Shown here in pieces: positions 45,039 through 54,469 of a stretch of 64,000 nt of DNA. Both the position numbers and the translations under genes were made by a program. Position 1 is the stretch's first letter, and each line of letters opens with the position of its first letter. The stretch covers positions 38,331-102,330 of the forward strand of contig CALHAX010000039.1 in assembly GCA_937931785.1 (NCBI GenBank), in the 5' to 3' direction. The notes below the pieces were generated by a model. It saw only the letters and a list, made by a program, of their open reading frames with translations. It was not told the origin of the DNA and made no database searches. This DNA comes from an uncultured Hyphomicrobiaceae bacterium. Its GTDB lineage: Bacteria; Pseudomonadota; Alphaproteobacteria; Rhizobiales; CALHAX01.

Positions 45039-46010
45039 ATGACAAAATTTGTGAAAACGACAGTTCTCGGGGCGGTCACCGCTCTCGCGCTTGGGAGCGC
45101 ATCGACAGCGTATGCTGCTGAAGAAGTCAACGCAGCGTTCTTTCTGGAATGGGCAACACCAAACCAGATTTCAAAAGTCGACAAAGCCTATGACAAGGCG
45201 ATGGGCGTCAAGGTCAACTGGACCGACTTCAAAACCGGTGTTGCGATGACGGAAGCCATGCTGTCCGGTGACATCGACATCTCATACTCGCAAGGCCTTG
45301 CGCCGTTCGTGACGGCCATTCAACAGGGTGCGCCGCTGAAAATGATCGGTATCGCAGTTGTGTACGAAGCGAACGACTGCTTCGTGAAAAACGGCAGCGG
45401 CATTGACTCATCGAACGCGTCCGAGCTTGAAGGCAAGACGGTTGCCGTTCCACTGAACACCATGGCTGACTTTGCATTCCGCAAGTACATGGCGGCTTTG
45501 AAAGTTGACGTTTCCAAGATGAAAATCGTTGACCAGGTTCCTGCAGATGGCGCCAAGTCGCTTGCTGATGGAGCCGTTGATATGGCTTGCATCTTTGGTG
45601 GTGCGTCTTCGAAAGCTGCGGCTGAAGTCGGTACGCCGATCATGAACAAGCAACAAAAGGTTGATGCCGGTATCGGATCCTTCGACGTGATCTCTACAAC
45701 AGAGAAATTCGCAACGGAAAATCCTGAACTGCTGAAATCGTTCCTCGAAGTGACGAACGATGCCAACCTCGCTTGGAAGGCAACGCCGGAGCAACTCGCC
45801 AAGGTTTCGAAAGATGCTGGTATGGATCTTCCAACCACAACGAAACAGATGGCTGACTTCATCTTCCCGACCAACAAAGAACAGTTGGAAAAATACTTCG
45901 GCGAGAATGGCATCGCTGCTGCTGCAGCTTCGTCGCTCGGTGTTGTGTTTTCCAATGCGTCGGACGGCAAGTCGATTGCCAAGACCATTGACGGTTCGTT
46001 CCTGAAGTAA
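45039..46010 (+). CDS. tauA: Taurine ABC transporter substrate-binding protein
   Basis: A 323-residue periplasmic binding protein. The first 26 residues form a signal peptide (MTKFVKTTVLGAVTALALGS ... AYA). The mature part is a type II binding protein of the NMT1/SsuA-TauA class: VNWTDFKTGVAMTEAMLSGDIDISYSQGLAPFV and GKTVAVPLNTMADFAFRKYM are typical. The ATG at 45039 has an AGGGAG site 6-8 bases upstream; the frame opens at 44826, through the hairpin. A strong terminator follows, which would make tauA message more abundant than tauBC. Confidence 0.93.
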   Translation: MTKFVKTTVLGAVTALALGSASTAYAAEEVNAAFFLEWATPNQISKVDKAYDKAMGVKVNWTDFKTGVAMTEAMLSGDIDISYSQGLAPFVTAIQQGAPLKMIGIAVVYEANDCFVKNGSGIDSSNASELEGKTVAVPLNTMADFAFRKYMAALKVDVSKMKIVDQVPADGAKSLADGAVDMACIFGGASSKAAAEVGTPIMNKQQKVDAGIGSFDVISTTEKFATENPELLKSFLEVTNDANLAWKATPEQLAKVSKDAGMDLPTTTKQMADFIFPTNKEQLEKYFGENGIAAAAASSLGVVFSNASDGKSIAKTIDGSFLK

Positions 46011-46029
46011 GGGAGCGTCTGTGACGAGA

Positions 46030-46062
46030 GGGGAGGCCGCCGCGATGTGGCCTCCCCTTTTT
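46030..46062 (+). terminator. Rho-independent terminator/attenuator after tauA
   Basis: A 9-bp G/C-rich perfect stem, GGGGAGGCC and GGCCTCCCC, with a 10-base loop, followed directly by five T. It lies 19 bp past the tauA stop and 160 bp before tauB. Partial read-through would set the high binding-protein to transporter ratio usual in ABC importers. Confidence 0.92.
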
Positions 46063-46222
46063 CAATCTGACTATCGGCCTTTTGGCGCGCCTGTTCTGTA
46101 ATTGCCTGCTGCTGTGCGGCTGCGGGGCATGATATTTACAGAGCATCATATCTGCGACTCAAGGCGGGGGGAGTAACCGATCCGGTTGCTCAAGAGCATT
46201 CTATTCAGGATCATGGCGCGTT

Positions 46223-47020
46223 ATGGCGGACCTTATCTGCGAAAACCTCAGTATGACCTTTACGAACCCTCAAAGCGGGGCAGCGGTAGAGGCACTGAAG
46301 GATATTAATTTCACTCTTAAGCAGGGCGAGTTGCTTTCAATTCTTGGACCTTCCGGGTGTGGGAAGACGACGCTTCTGAACATGATCGCGGGCTTTTTGA
46401 ACCCGACAGGTGGTCTGGCGTCGCTTGGCGGCAACGTGATCGAGGGGCCTGGTGTCGAACGCGGCATGGTGTTTCAGCAGGGCGCACTTTTCGAATGGTT
46501 GCCGGTATCGAAGAATGTCGATTTTGGTTTGCGCATGAAGTCTACGGATGCTGAGGAGAGCGCCAAGCTTGTTGAAAAATGGCTCGACATTGTGGGGCTT
46601 CAAGGATTTGGCGACACGCCAACGTATCAGTTGTCTGGCGGTATGCAGCAGCGCGTGGCGCTCGCCCGTTGCCTCGTGAACGACCCCGATGTGATTTTGA
46701 TGGATGAGCCGCTAGGTGCACTGGACGCTTTGACGCGTGAAAAAATGCAGTCGCTGGTCCTTGAACTTTGGAAGGAGACCGGCAAGACGATCCTTCTGAT
46801 CACGCACTCCGTCGAAGAAGCACTCCTACTGGGGGAACGCCTGTTCGTCATGGCACCGCGTCCTGGTCGGATTCACAAAGAATATAATCTGCCCTTTGCC
46901 GAGCGTGGACTGAAAGAGTCGCTGCGGGACATCAAGCAGGACGCGCACTTCTCAGAAGTTCGGGAAGAAATCCTGACAATGATCTGGGATATGGAAGAGG
47001 AGATTATGGGCGGTGCTTGA
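46223..47020 (+). CDS. tauB: Taurine ABC transporter ATP-binding protein
   Basis: A 265-residue ATPase of the nitrate/sulfonate/taurine importer family. Walker A is GPSGCGKTTLLNMIAG (near residue 40), the Q-loop VFQQGALFEWLPV, the signature QLSGGMQQRVALARCL, Walker B VILMDEPLGALD, and the switch His is in LITHSVEEA. It overlaps the tauC start by 8 bases, so the two are coupled. The start has only a weak ribosome site. Confidence 0.93.
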   Translation: MADLICENLSMTFTNPQSGAAVEALKDINFTLKQGELLSILGPSGCGKTTLLNMIAGFLNPTGGLASLGGNVIEGPGVERGMVFQQGALFEWLPVSKNVDFGLRMKSTDAEESAKLVEKWLDIVGLQGFGDTPTYQLSGGMQQRVALARCLVNDPDVILMDEPLGALDALTREKMQSLVLELWKETGKTILLITHSVEEALLLGERLFVMAPRPGRIHKEYNLPFAERGLKESLRDIKQDAHFSEVREEILTMIWDMEEEIMGGA

Positions 47021-48941
47021 GTGGCTTTCTGACAACCGCGCCTACGTCGCAGCGGTAGTGATCATCATGCTGGTGGCCATGTTCATCGGCTCCATCGTAA
47101 TCGGCAGAAAACAAACTGCCCTGACTGCCAAGGACGAAGTGTTCGGTGATCCCGAACGCACCAAAGGTGGTTGGTATTGGGCGGTTTGCGGGGTGTCGAC
47201 GCTCCTGCTGATCTGGTTTTATTTTTCCTGGGGCGTCGGGCGGGCCTACTTCCCGCAGGCCGCCAATGAAATGTGCCAGGTCGCGAAGCTTGAGGAAGTC
47301 ATTTCGCCGATCAAGGCCGCTTTGCCTCTTGGCTCTCGATACTACAAATCCACTCTGTTGGTCGGGCGGAACGACGTTCAGCTTACGACGTTGCGGAACG
47401 ATTTCCCTGCCAATGCGTTTTCTGCTGCTGAACAGGCAGAGCTCAAGGACCTGATTGTACAGATCAGAAGTCTGATTGCGAACTCGTCCAATCCGACGTT
47501 GCTCAACCAGAAAACGAAAGATGAGCTGGTCAATCTGTCCGGGCAGATCAGAGCGCTTGGTGATGAACTGCGCGCTGGTTCGAGGGGGCTGACTCCCACG
47601 GCTGAGGCTCTTGCCCAGCCCAAGTGGGGTATCAGTCTAACCGAGATTCCGCTCTTGCCAACAACCAGCAAAGGCGTCCTGTTCGATAACGTCTCTGCGA
47701 AAGCACAGGATCTTACATCGTTTTTCCGGAAGGTCAGAAACCATGTCCCTGTGAACGAACGCATCATTGCTGACGTGCGGGAGCGCATCAAAGTTCTGAA
47801 GGCGACCAATGAGGCTGGTTCGTTCGATGAGAAAACAGATGTCGCGCGAAAGGCTTATGTCAAAGGCGTTGAACGTATTTTCCGTAGATTGGATGATGGA
47901 AACATCTTCCCGGCTGCTTCACTGGACGGTTTGAACGCGGCGATTGCCGATCTTGATGCTGCAAAAGATGAAGCACGTGGCAGCCTGCGTTTTGTTGAAG
48001 CGGTGTTTTTCCCGGGTCAGGGCGTCGTCAAATCTCGGACGCAATGCACGGAACAGGGATCTGCACGGTGGTTGCCGAAGCCGACCGATGTGGTTGCCAC
48101 ATTTATACAGCTTGCCAATCCGGATCTTGAAAACGGCGGGGGCTACAAGGGGACAACGTTGCTTTGGTGGAAGTGGCTTCCCATCGCTGATGTCGTTGGC
48201 TTTTTCTTCCCGGATTGGGTTGCCGATGTGTGGCCTGGTGAATATGCGCGGCATTCTGCGGATGGCACCATCACACCAAACTTCAAGGACAAGCTTCTGT
48301 CGTTTGCGCAGGGCGAGGTCTACCTCGGATCAATCCCGATGTTTGAGGGCCATATCTGGGACTCGCTTTTCCGGGTGCTTGTGGCACTTGGGCTGGGTAT
48401 TTTGCTTGGCGTTCCGCTTGGCTTGTTCATGGGCGTTTCGAAGTTCTTCAAGTCGTTCTTCGATCCATTGATTGAACTTTATCGACCGGTTCCTCCGCTG
48501 GCGTGGGCGCCGTTGATCCTGACGATTTTCGGAATCACGGATGACGGCAAGATCTTCCTGCTGTTCATGGTGGCCTTTGCGATCATGGTTATTTCGGCCC
48601 GAACCGGTGCCTCTGGCACGCAATTGACCAAGATTCGCGCGTCGCATTCGCTCGGCGCAACGGATCGTCAGATCATGTGGAACGTGATCATGCCAAATGC
48701 GATGCCTGAAATTCTCACAGGTATCCGCATCGCGATTGGCGTGTGCTGGGGCACACTGGTAGCTGCGGAAATTCTGGCTGGTACGACGGGGATCGGCTTC
48801 ATCGAGAACATTGCCCGAACCGTCTCCAACTACGAACTGATCTGGGTCACGATTCTCATCATGGGTATCCTGGGTCTGATCTTCGACCTTATCATGCGCT
48901 GGGTTATCGATCGGACAATTCCATGGCGCGGCAAGGGGTAA
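47013..48941 (+). CDS. tauC: Taurine ABC transporter permease with large extra N-terminal domain
   Basis: The C-terminal ~215 residues (from about 425) are a normal TauC/SsuC-type permease, with the EAA loop in SLGATDRQIMWNVIMPNAMPEILTGIRI. Ahead of it lie two extra membrane helices (about residues 10-32 and 53-75) and a ~300-residue polar, largely helical region (residues ~85-390) probably facing the periplasm. Two cysteines (MCQVAK, RTQCTEQG) bracket that region. E. coli TauC is about 275 residues, so this is more than double. The start is GTG within the end of tauB. Confidence 0.9.
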   Translation: MLEWLSDNRAYVAAVVIIMLVAMFIGSIVIGRKQTALTAKDEVFGDPERTKGGWYWAVCGVSTLLLIWFYFSWGVGRAYFPQAANEMCQVAKLEEVISPIKAALPLGSRYYKSTLLVGRNDVQLTTLRNDFPANAFSAAEQAELKDLIVQIRSLIANSSNPTLLNQKTKDELVNLSGQIRALGDELRAGSRGLTPTAEALAQPKWGISLTEIPLLPTTSKGVLFDNVSAKAQDLTSFFRKVRNHVPVNERIIADVRERIKVLKATNEAGSFDEKTDVARKAYVKGVERIFRRLDDGNIFPAASLDGLNAAIADLDAAKDEARGSLRFVEAVFFPGQGVVKSRTQCTEQGSARWLPKPTDVVATFIQLANPDLENGGGYKGTTLLWWKWLPIADVVGFFFPDWVADVWPGEYARHSADGTITPNFKDKLLSFAQGEVYLGSIPMFEGHIWDSLFRVLVALGLGILLGVPLGLFMGVSKFFKSFFDPLIELYRPVPPLAWAPLILTIFGITDDGKIFLLFMVAFAIMVISARTGASGTQLTKIRASHSLGATDRQIMWNVIMPNAMPEILTGIRIAIGVCWGTLVAAEILAGTTGIGFIENIARTVSNYELIWVTILIMGILGLIFDLIMRWVIDRTIPWRGKG

Positions 48942-49267
48942 GGGGCGCGTCAAAGGCTAACGTGCACGACGCGGCGTATAGCGACGTCTCGTTCAAAATC
49001 ACCTTGTCCAGTCTGCGGGACACGGCTAAAGACGATTTGGGCCTCGCCATTGGGGTTCGTTCAATGGCGAGGAGACTGTTCCTGTCGAAGGGATGGTCTG
49101 GATGAAGACAGGTTTTTTTATCCGCTGAATACAGCGCACGTGTTTGGTTGATACCGCTTCACCCACCCACTCTTCTTTCATGGTTCCATGATGGAGGGCG
49201 GGCTTGATTTCATCGACACATAGAGATGTCCGACGGGACGCTCATCATCATTGAAATGAGGCATGGC
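48942..49267 (+). terminator. Gene-free stretch with terminator-like hairpin at 49042-49072
   Basis: About 326 bp between tauC and the first DMGDH-like gene. A perfect 10-bp stem CCTCGCCATT/AATGGCGAGG with an 11-base loop lies 100 bp past tauC, and a T-rich block (49111-49118) comes somewhat later. It probably ends the tau transcript. No gene is evident in the rest, which presumably holds the next promoter. Confidence 0.5.
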
Positions 49268-51739
49268 ATGGCTGGTGAATTTCCTACGAAAGCGCGTTGC
49301 GTCATCATTGGGGGTGGTGTTGCGGGATGCTCCGTTGCGTACCATCTTGCAGAGCTTGGGTGGACGGATATTGTTCTGCTCGAGCGCAAGCAACTGACGT
49401 GTGGAACCACCTGGCATGCAGCCGGACTGATCGGGCAGGGCCGTGCGAGCCCGACCCATCAGAAGATGGCGATGTACTCTGCTGATCTGTATGAGCGGCT
49501 GGAGCAGGAAGTTGAAATTTCAACTGGTCTCAAGCGTAACGGCTCATTGCTGATCGCCAAGTCCGACGAGAAGGTTCACGAGGTGAAGCACCTCGCAGCT
49601 GCCGTGAATATGAACGGACTCGACGCGCACATTCTGTCTCCTGGCGAATGCAAAGAGAAATACCCTTACATGAATGTCGATGACATTCAGTTGGGCATGT
49701 ATATTCCACGTGATGGACAAGCTGATCCTGCGAATGTCACACAGGCTATGGCGAAGGGCGCGCGCGCGAAGGGCGCAAAGATCATCCAGGGTGTGAAGGT
49801 TACAGATGTCCTGACGAAAGACGATCGTGTAACTGGCGTTGTAACCGACAAGGGAACGATTGAGGCGGACTATGTCGTGAATTGCGCCGGTATGTGGGGG
49901 CGTGACGTTGGCAAGTTGGCTGGCGTTGATATCCCGCTGCACGCTTGCGAACATTTCTACATCGTGACCGAACCGATCGATGGACTGCCGGGCAATCTGC
50001 CGGTGCTGCGGTCGCAGGAAGAATGTGCCTATTACAAGGAAGACGCCGGAAAAATACTGTTGGGAGCGTTCGAGCCCGTGGCCAAGCCGTGGGGTGGTGA
50101 CGGAATTCCGGAAGACTTTGAATTCGACCAGTTGCCGGAAGATTTCGACCACTTCGGACCGATTCTGGAGCAGGCGATCAAGCGTCTACCAATGCTGGAA
50201 ACAGCCGGCATTCATACGTTTTTCAATGGGCCGGAAAGCTTCACGCCGGACGACAACTGGTACATGGGTGAAGCGCCGAACCTGAAGAATTTCTACGTGA
50301 TGTGTGGGTTCAATTCGGTTGGTATCATTTCGTCTGGCGGAGTGGGGCGCGAGTTGGCACGATGGATGGACACGGGGGCGCCGCAGGAAGATTTGTGGAA
50401 TGTCGATATTCGCCGGGCATTCGGGTTCCAGAACAACAAAAGATATCTCCAGGCGCGTGTTACGGAGACGCTTGGGCTCCTCTACGCAGATCATTACCCC
50501 TATCGCCAATTTGCCTCTGCCCGCGGTATCCGACGCACAGCTCTGCACAACCATATGAAGAGCCTCGGCGCCTGTTTCGGCGAGTTGTCTGGATGGGAAC
50601 GCCCGAACTGGTTCGTGAAACCAGATGAACGCGGTAGCGTTACGCCGGAGTATCAATATTCCTGGAAACGCCAGAACTGGTTCGAGAACGCCGCTGAAGA
50701 ACACAAGGCCGTACGCGAGAACGTCGGGTTCTTCGACATGTCGTCGTTTGGCAAGATCCGTGTGGAAGGACGCGATGCAGAATCTGTGCTGCAACGTGTC
50801 TGTGGCGCGGACGTTGCGGTTGAGCCGGGCAAGATCGTCTACACACAATGGCTGAACGAACGGGCGTGTGTCGAAGCGGATGTCACAGTCACGCGCCTGT
50901 CTGACACCGTGTTTCTTGTGGTCACACCGGCTGCCACCGTGAAACGTGAAATGAACTGGCTGCGACGTCACATCCCGGCTGATGCGCATTGTATTGCGAC
51001 GGATATCACTGTCGGCGAGGCTGCCATCGCGGTCATGGGTCCGAATGCACGTGACCTGCTCTCGAAGGTGACACCGGAAGATTTGTCCAACGAGGCGTTT
51101 CCGTTTGGCACAGCCAAGGAGATTGAATTTGGTATGGGGCTCGCTCGGGCACACCGTGTGACGTATGTCGGTGAACTCGGTTGGGAAATTTATACCAGTG
51201 CCGATATGGCAGGGCATATTTTTGAGACATTGTGGGAAGCCGGTGAACCAATGGACCTGCGCCCTTGTGGTATGCACGTGCTGGATAGTTGCCGGATAGA
51301 AAAAGCTTTTCGGCACTTCGGTCACGACATCACGGATGATGACAACGTGCTGCATGCGGGACTTGGCTTTGCTGTAAAAGTCGACAAGCAGCAATCGAAG
51401 TTTGGTGATTTTGTCGGTCGCGAAGCCGTTCTTGCGACCAAACAGCAAGGGCTGACCAAACGTCTCATCCAGTTCAAACTTGAAGATCCGGAACCGCTGC
51501 TCTACCACCATGAACCGCTCTATCGTGACGGGGAACGGGCTGGCTATCTGACGTCAGGTAACTACGGCCACCATCTTGGTGCCGCGATCGGCCTGGGTTA
51601 CGTCGATTGTGCGCCCGAAGAGAAGGCGTCGGACGTGGTTGCGTCAAAATACGAGATCGAGGTCGACGGCGAGCGTCTGCCTGCGATTGCGAGCTTCCGC
51701 CCGATGTACGATCCCAAGAGTGAGCGCACGAAGGCTTAG
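49268..51739 (+). CDS. Dimethylglycine/sarcosine-dehydrogenase-like flavoprotein 1
   Basis: A two-part protein of about 823 residues. The N-terminal DAO-type FAD domain (residues 1-~370) begins with CVIIGGGVAGCSVAYHLAEL and has TTWHAAGLIG, whose His50 matches the covalent FAD site of DMGDH. A middle linker domain follows, then a GcvT-type folate-binding half (residues ~430-820; LGWEIYTSADMAGHIFETLW, LDSCRIEKAFRHFGHD). Such enzymes oxidatively demethylate N-methyl amines and pass the C1 unit to tetrahydrofolate. I prefer the Met at 49268; the frame opens at 49226. Its exact substrate is unknown. Confidence 0.88.
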   Translation: MAGEFPTKARCVIIGGGVAGCSVAYHLAELGWTDIVLLERKQLTCGTTWHAAGLIGQGRASPTHQKMAMYSADLYERLEQEVEISTGLKRNGSLLIAKSDEKVHEVKHLAAAVNMNGLDAHILSPGECKEKYPYMNVDDIQLGMYIPRDGQADPANVTQAMAKGARAKGAKIIQGVKVTDVLTKDDRVTGVVTDKGTIEADYVVNCAGMWGRDVGKLAGVDIPLHACEHFYIVTEPIDGLPGNLPVLRSQEECAYYKEDAGKILLGAFEPVAKPWGGDGIPEDFEFDQLPEDFDHFGPILEQAIKRLPMLETAGIHTFFNGPESFTPDDNWYMGEAPNLKNFYVMCGFNSVGIISSGGVGRELARWMDTGAPQEDLWNVDIRRAFGFQNNKRYLQARVTETLGLLYADHYPYRQFASARGIRRTALHNHMKSLGACFGELSGWERPNWFVKPDERGSVTPEYQYSWKRQNWFENAAEEHKAVRENVGFFDMSSFGKIRVEGRDAESVLQRVCGADVAVEPGKIVYTQWLNERACVEADVTVTRLSDTVFLVVTPAATVKREMNWLRRHIPADAHCIATDITVGEAAIAVMGPNARDLLSKVTPEDLSNEAFPFGTAKEIEFGMGLARAHRVTYVGELGWEIYTSADMAGHIFETLWEAGEPMDLRPCGMHVLDSCRIEKAFRHFGHDITDDDNVLHAGLGFAVKVDKQQSKFGDFVGREAVLATKQQGLTKRLIQFKLEDPEPLLYHHEPLYRDGERAGYLTSGNYGHHLGAAIGLGYVDCAPEEKASDVVASKYEIEVDGERLPAIASFRPMYDPKSERTKA

Positions 51740-52000
51740 TCCCTGCATTCCATACGCGAGAACAAGGGCGCAACGTGGGACGACCGTGTGCCTCTTTTCG
51801 TTTCGTTTCAGATGTCATGTCGCTTTCCGACTTTCTGTCGCGGTGAGGCATTGACGACGCCTGATGTACGCCGTCTTGTGTCGTTGAACGCGAGCGTTGA
51901 AAATCGATGCGCAACCAATTAAGACCAATCCAGACCAATTCGAACCAATTGCACCGGCGCGCAGACGGCGGGTGATACCAGTCATAGGTGAGGACGTTAG
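51740..52000 (+). repeat. Intergenic region with four 10-bp tandem repeats at 51911-51950
   Basis: Four direct repeats with exact 10-bp period read gcAACCAATT, aaGACCAATC, caGACCAATT and cgAACCAATT; the shared core is ACCAAT. They lie 51-90 bp upstream of the second DMGDH-like gene. One repeat per helical turn puts every core on the same DNA face, as in arrays bound by cooperative regulators. The rest of the 261-bp gap has no gene. Confidence 0.65.
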
Positions 52001-54439
52001 ATGAAATCGCACACTCAGGTTGCTGTCATTGGGGGCGGTGTTGTTGGGGCCAGCGTGCTCTACCACTTGACGAAGGGCGGCTGGAAAGACGTTGTGCTGA
52101 TCGAGCGTTCGACGCTGACATCCGGCTCGACCTGGCACGCGGCAGGTGGGTTCCACACTCTGAATGGCGATCCTCAGGTGGCGAAGCTGCAGGAATACAC
52201 GATCAACCTTTACAAGGAGATCGAGGAAATTTCCGGCCAGTCGTGCGGCGTCCACATCACTTCGGGCATGTATCTGGCTGACACGCCAGAGCGAATGGAA
52301 TGGTTGAAGATGGCGAACGCACGAGGAAAGTACCTCGGGCTCAATTCGGAAATGCTGTCTATGAAGGAAGCGAAGGATCTGCTCCCGCTTCTGGAGGAAA
52401 AACATTTCGTCGGGGCGATGTACGACGGCCTGCATGGCCACCTGGATCCGTCCGGTACGACACAGGCTTACGCGAAATCTGCCAAGATCGGTGGCGCGGA
52501 GATTTATGAAAACAACCGCGTAACCGATACGGTTCAGCGCGAGGATGGCACGTGGGATGTCTTGACCGAGAAAGGCACGATCCATGCGGAGCATGTGGTC
52601 AATGCTGGCGGTCTGTGGGCGCGTGAATGTGGCCGTATGGTTGGACTGGAATTGCCAATCCTCGCGATGGAGCACATGTATCTGCTCACCGAAGATATGC
52701 CTGAGGTGAAGGAGATCAACGAAAGCACTGGCAAGGAAGTCCTGCACGCGGTTGACTTCGGTGGTGAAATCTACATGCGCCAGGAACGTCAGGGCATGTT
52801 GATGGGCACCTACGAGAAGGCTTGTGTGCCGTGGTCGGAAAAAGTCACACCCTGGGACTTTGGTCACGAGCTGCTACAGGAAGACATGGAGCGGATTGCG
52901 CCATCGCTTGAGATCGGGTTCGAGCATTTCCCGGCCTTCCAGAAGACCGGTATCAAGCAGGTGATCAACGGACCGTTCACGTTTGCGCCCGATGGCAATC
53001 CACTTGTTGGCCCTGTACGCGGCATGAAAAACTACTGGGTTGCGTGTGGTGTCATGGCCGGGTTCAGCCAGGGCGGCGGTGTTGGTCTGACACTTGCCAA
53101 CTGGATGATCGATGGTGATCCTGGCTACGACATCTGGGGCATGGATGTGGCGCGCTACGGTGACTGGACGACGCTTGCCTACACGAACGCCAAAGTGAGG
53201 GAGAATTACTCCAGCCGCTTCTCGATTGTCTTCCCGAACGAAGAACTGCCTGCCGGGCGTCCGCTCATGCGAACTCCGATCTACGATCGACTGAAGGCGG
53301 AAAACGCGGTGTTCGGGAACGCGGCAGGTCTTGAGCATGTGCTTTGGTATCAAGAGCCGGGCAAGGAACCGATTGACGAAGTGACATTCCACCGCAATTC
53401 GTCGTTCGAGCCTGTGAAACGCGAAGTGCAGGCGGTTCGCGATGGCGTCGGCATGATCGAGATTTCGAGCTTTGCGAAATACAAAGTAACGGGTTCTGGT
53501 GCCGAAGGTTGGCTGTCGTATCTGATGGCGAACAAGATGCCGCGCACGGGGCGGATGGTGCTTGCGCCCATGCTCAATGAGAAGGGCAAGATGATTGGCG
53601 ACTTCTCGGTGTCCAAATTGGGCGATGAGGAGTTCTGGATTTTTGGGTCCGGTGCCGCCGAAGCCTATCACATGCGCTGGTTTGAATCGCACTTGCCGGA
53701 TGATGGCAGCGTAAGCGTTCAATCTCTGCGCTACGGTCTGGTTGGTTTGTCGATTGCAGGGCCGAAGGCGCGCGACGTACTCTCTGCGGTGACAGATGAG
53801 GACGTGTCGAAAGATGCGTTCAAGTTCATGGATATTCGCCGCATGGATCTTGGCGCCGTGCCTGCGCTTGTCGGACGTGTGACGTTCACCGGTGATCTTG
53901 GCTACGAAATCTGGATCAAGCCGGAATATCAGCTCACGCTCTTTGAAAAATTGCGTGAAGCGGGGGAGCCGCACGGCATGAAGATGTTCGGATCGCGCGC
54001 GCTCAATGCACTGCGGTTGGAGAAGGGCTTTGGGTCCTGGGCGACAGAGTTCCGTCCGATCTACGGGCCATACGAAGCGGACATGGGACGGTTTATCAAT
54101 CTCTCCAAGAACGATTTTATCGGTCGCGGCCCGGCTGCAGAAGAAAAAGAAAACGGCCCGAAACGGATGCGAGTTGCCTTTTCAGTCGATGCGACGACTG
54201 CCGATGTGATCGGCGATGAACCCGTGTGGAAAGGTGATGAAGTGATCGGCTGGATCACATCTGGTGGTTTTGGTCATCATGTCGGTAAGTCCATTGCCAT
54301 GGGATACATTGAAGCGAAGTATGCGAATGGCGCTGGTGCGGACGGTGGCTTCGAAATTGAAATTCTCGGCGAGAAACATGCTGCGACGCTGGAGATGGAA
54401 CCGCTGTTCGATCCGCAAGCTGAGCGGATGCGGGGGTGA
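52001..54439 (+). CDS. Dimethylglycine/sarcosine-dehydrogenase-like flavoprotein 2
   Basis: An 812-residue protein with the same layout as the upstream flavoprotein but well diverged from it. The FAD domain starts QVAVIGGGVVGASVLYHLTKGGW, with STWHAAGGFHTL (His46, likely covalent FAD). The GcvT-like half has EISSFAKYKVTGSGAE, LGYEIWIKPEYQLTLFEKL and RALNALRLEKGFGSW. It probably demethylates another N-methyl or related compound. It has its own upstream repeat array and lies 30 bp before the selenoprotein-B-like gene, so those two form an operon. Confidence 0.88.
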   Translation: MKSHTQVAVIGGGVVGASVLYHLTKGGWKDVVLIERSTLTSGSTWHAAGGFHTLNGDPQVAKLQEYTINLYKEIEEISGQSCGVHITSGMYLADTPERMEWLKMANARGKYLGLNSEMLSMKEAKDLLPLLEEKHFVGAMYDGLHGHLDPSGTTQAYAKSAKIGGAEIYENNRVTDTVQREDGTWDVLTEKGTIHAEHVVNAGGLWARECGRMVGLELPILAMEHMYLLTEDMPEVKEINESTGKEVLHAVDFGGEIYMRQERQGMLMGTYEKACVPWSEKVTPWDFGHELLQEDMERIAPSLEIGFEHFPAFQKTGIKQVINGPFTFAPDGNPLVGPVRGMKNYWVACGVMAGFSQGGGVGLTLANWMIDGDPGYDIWGMDVARYGDWTTLAYTNAKVRENYSSRFSIVFPNEELPAGRPLMRTPIYDRLKAENAVFGNAAGLEHVLWYQEPGKEPIDEVTFHRNSSFEPVKREVQAVRDGVGMIEISSFAKYKVTGSGAEGWLSYLMANKMPRTGRMVLAPMLNEKGKMIGDFSVSKLGDEEFWIFGSGAAEAYHMRWFESHLPDDGSVSVQSLRYGLVGLSIAGPKARDVLSAVTDEDVSKDAFKFMDIRRMDLGAVPALVGRVTFTGDLGYEIWIKPEYQLTLFEKLREAGEPHGMKMFGSRALNALRLEKGFGSWATEFRPIYGPYEADMGRFINLSKNDFIGRGPAAEEKENGPKRMRVAFSVDATTADVIGDEPVWKGDEVIGWITSGGFGHHVGKSIAMGYIEAKYANGAGADGGFEIEILGEKHAATLEMEPLFDPQAERMRG

Positions 54440-54469
54440 TGGGCGCGCCGTTCCACGGATTGCATATCT

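Noticed and set aside
48743..49105. 120-codon plus frame over the end of tauC
   Set aside because: Overlaps tauC out of frame and runs through the terminator-like hairpin.
50186..51511. 441-codon open frame antisense to the first DMGDH-like gene
   Set aside because: It mirrors a well-supported gene, has no family motif and shows the Arg/His-rich composition typical of antisense frames in G/C-biased DNA.
52874..53974. 366-codon open frame antisense to the second DMGDH-like gene
   Set aside because: Same pattern: no recognisable domain, fully inside a solid gene on the other strand.
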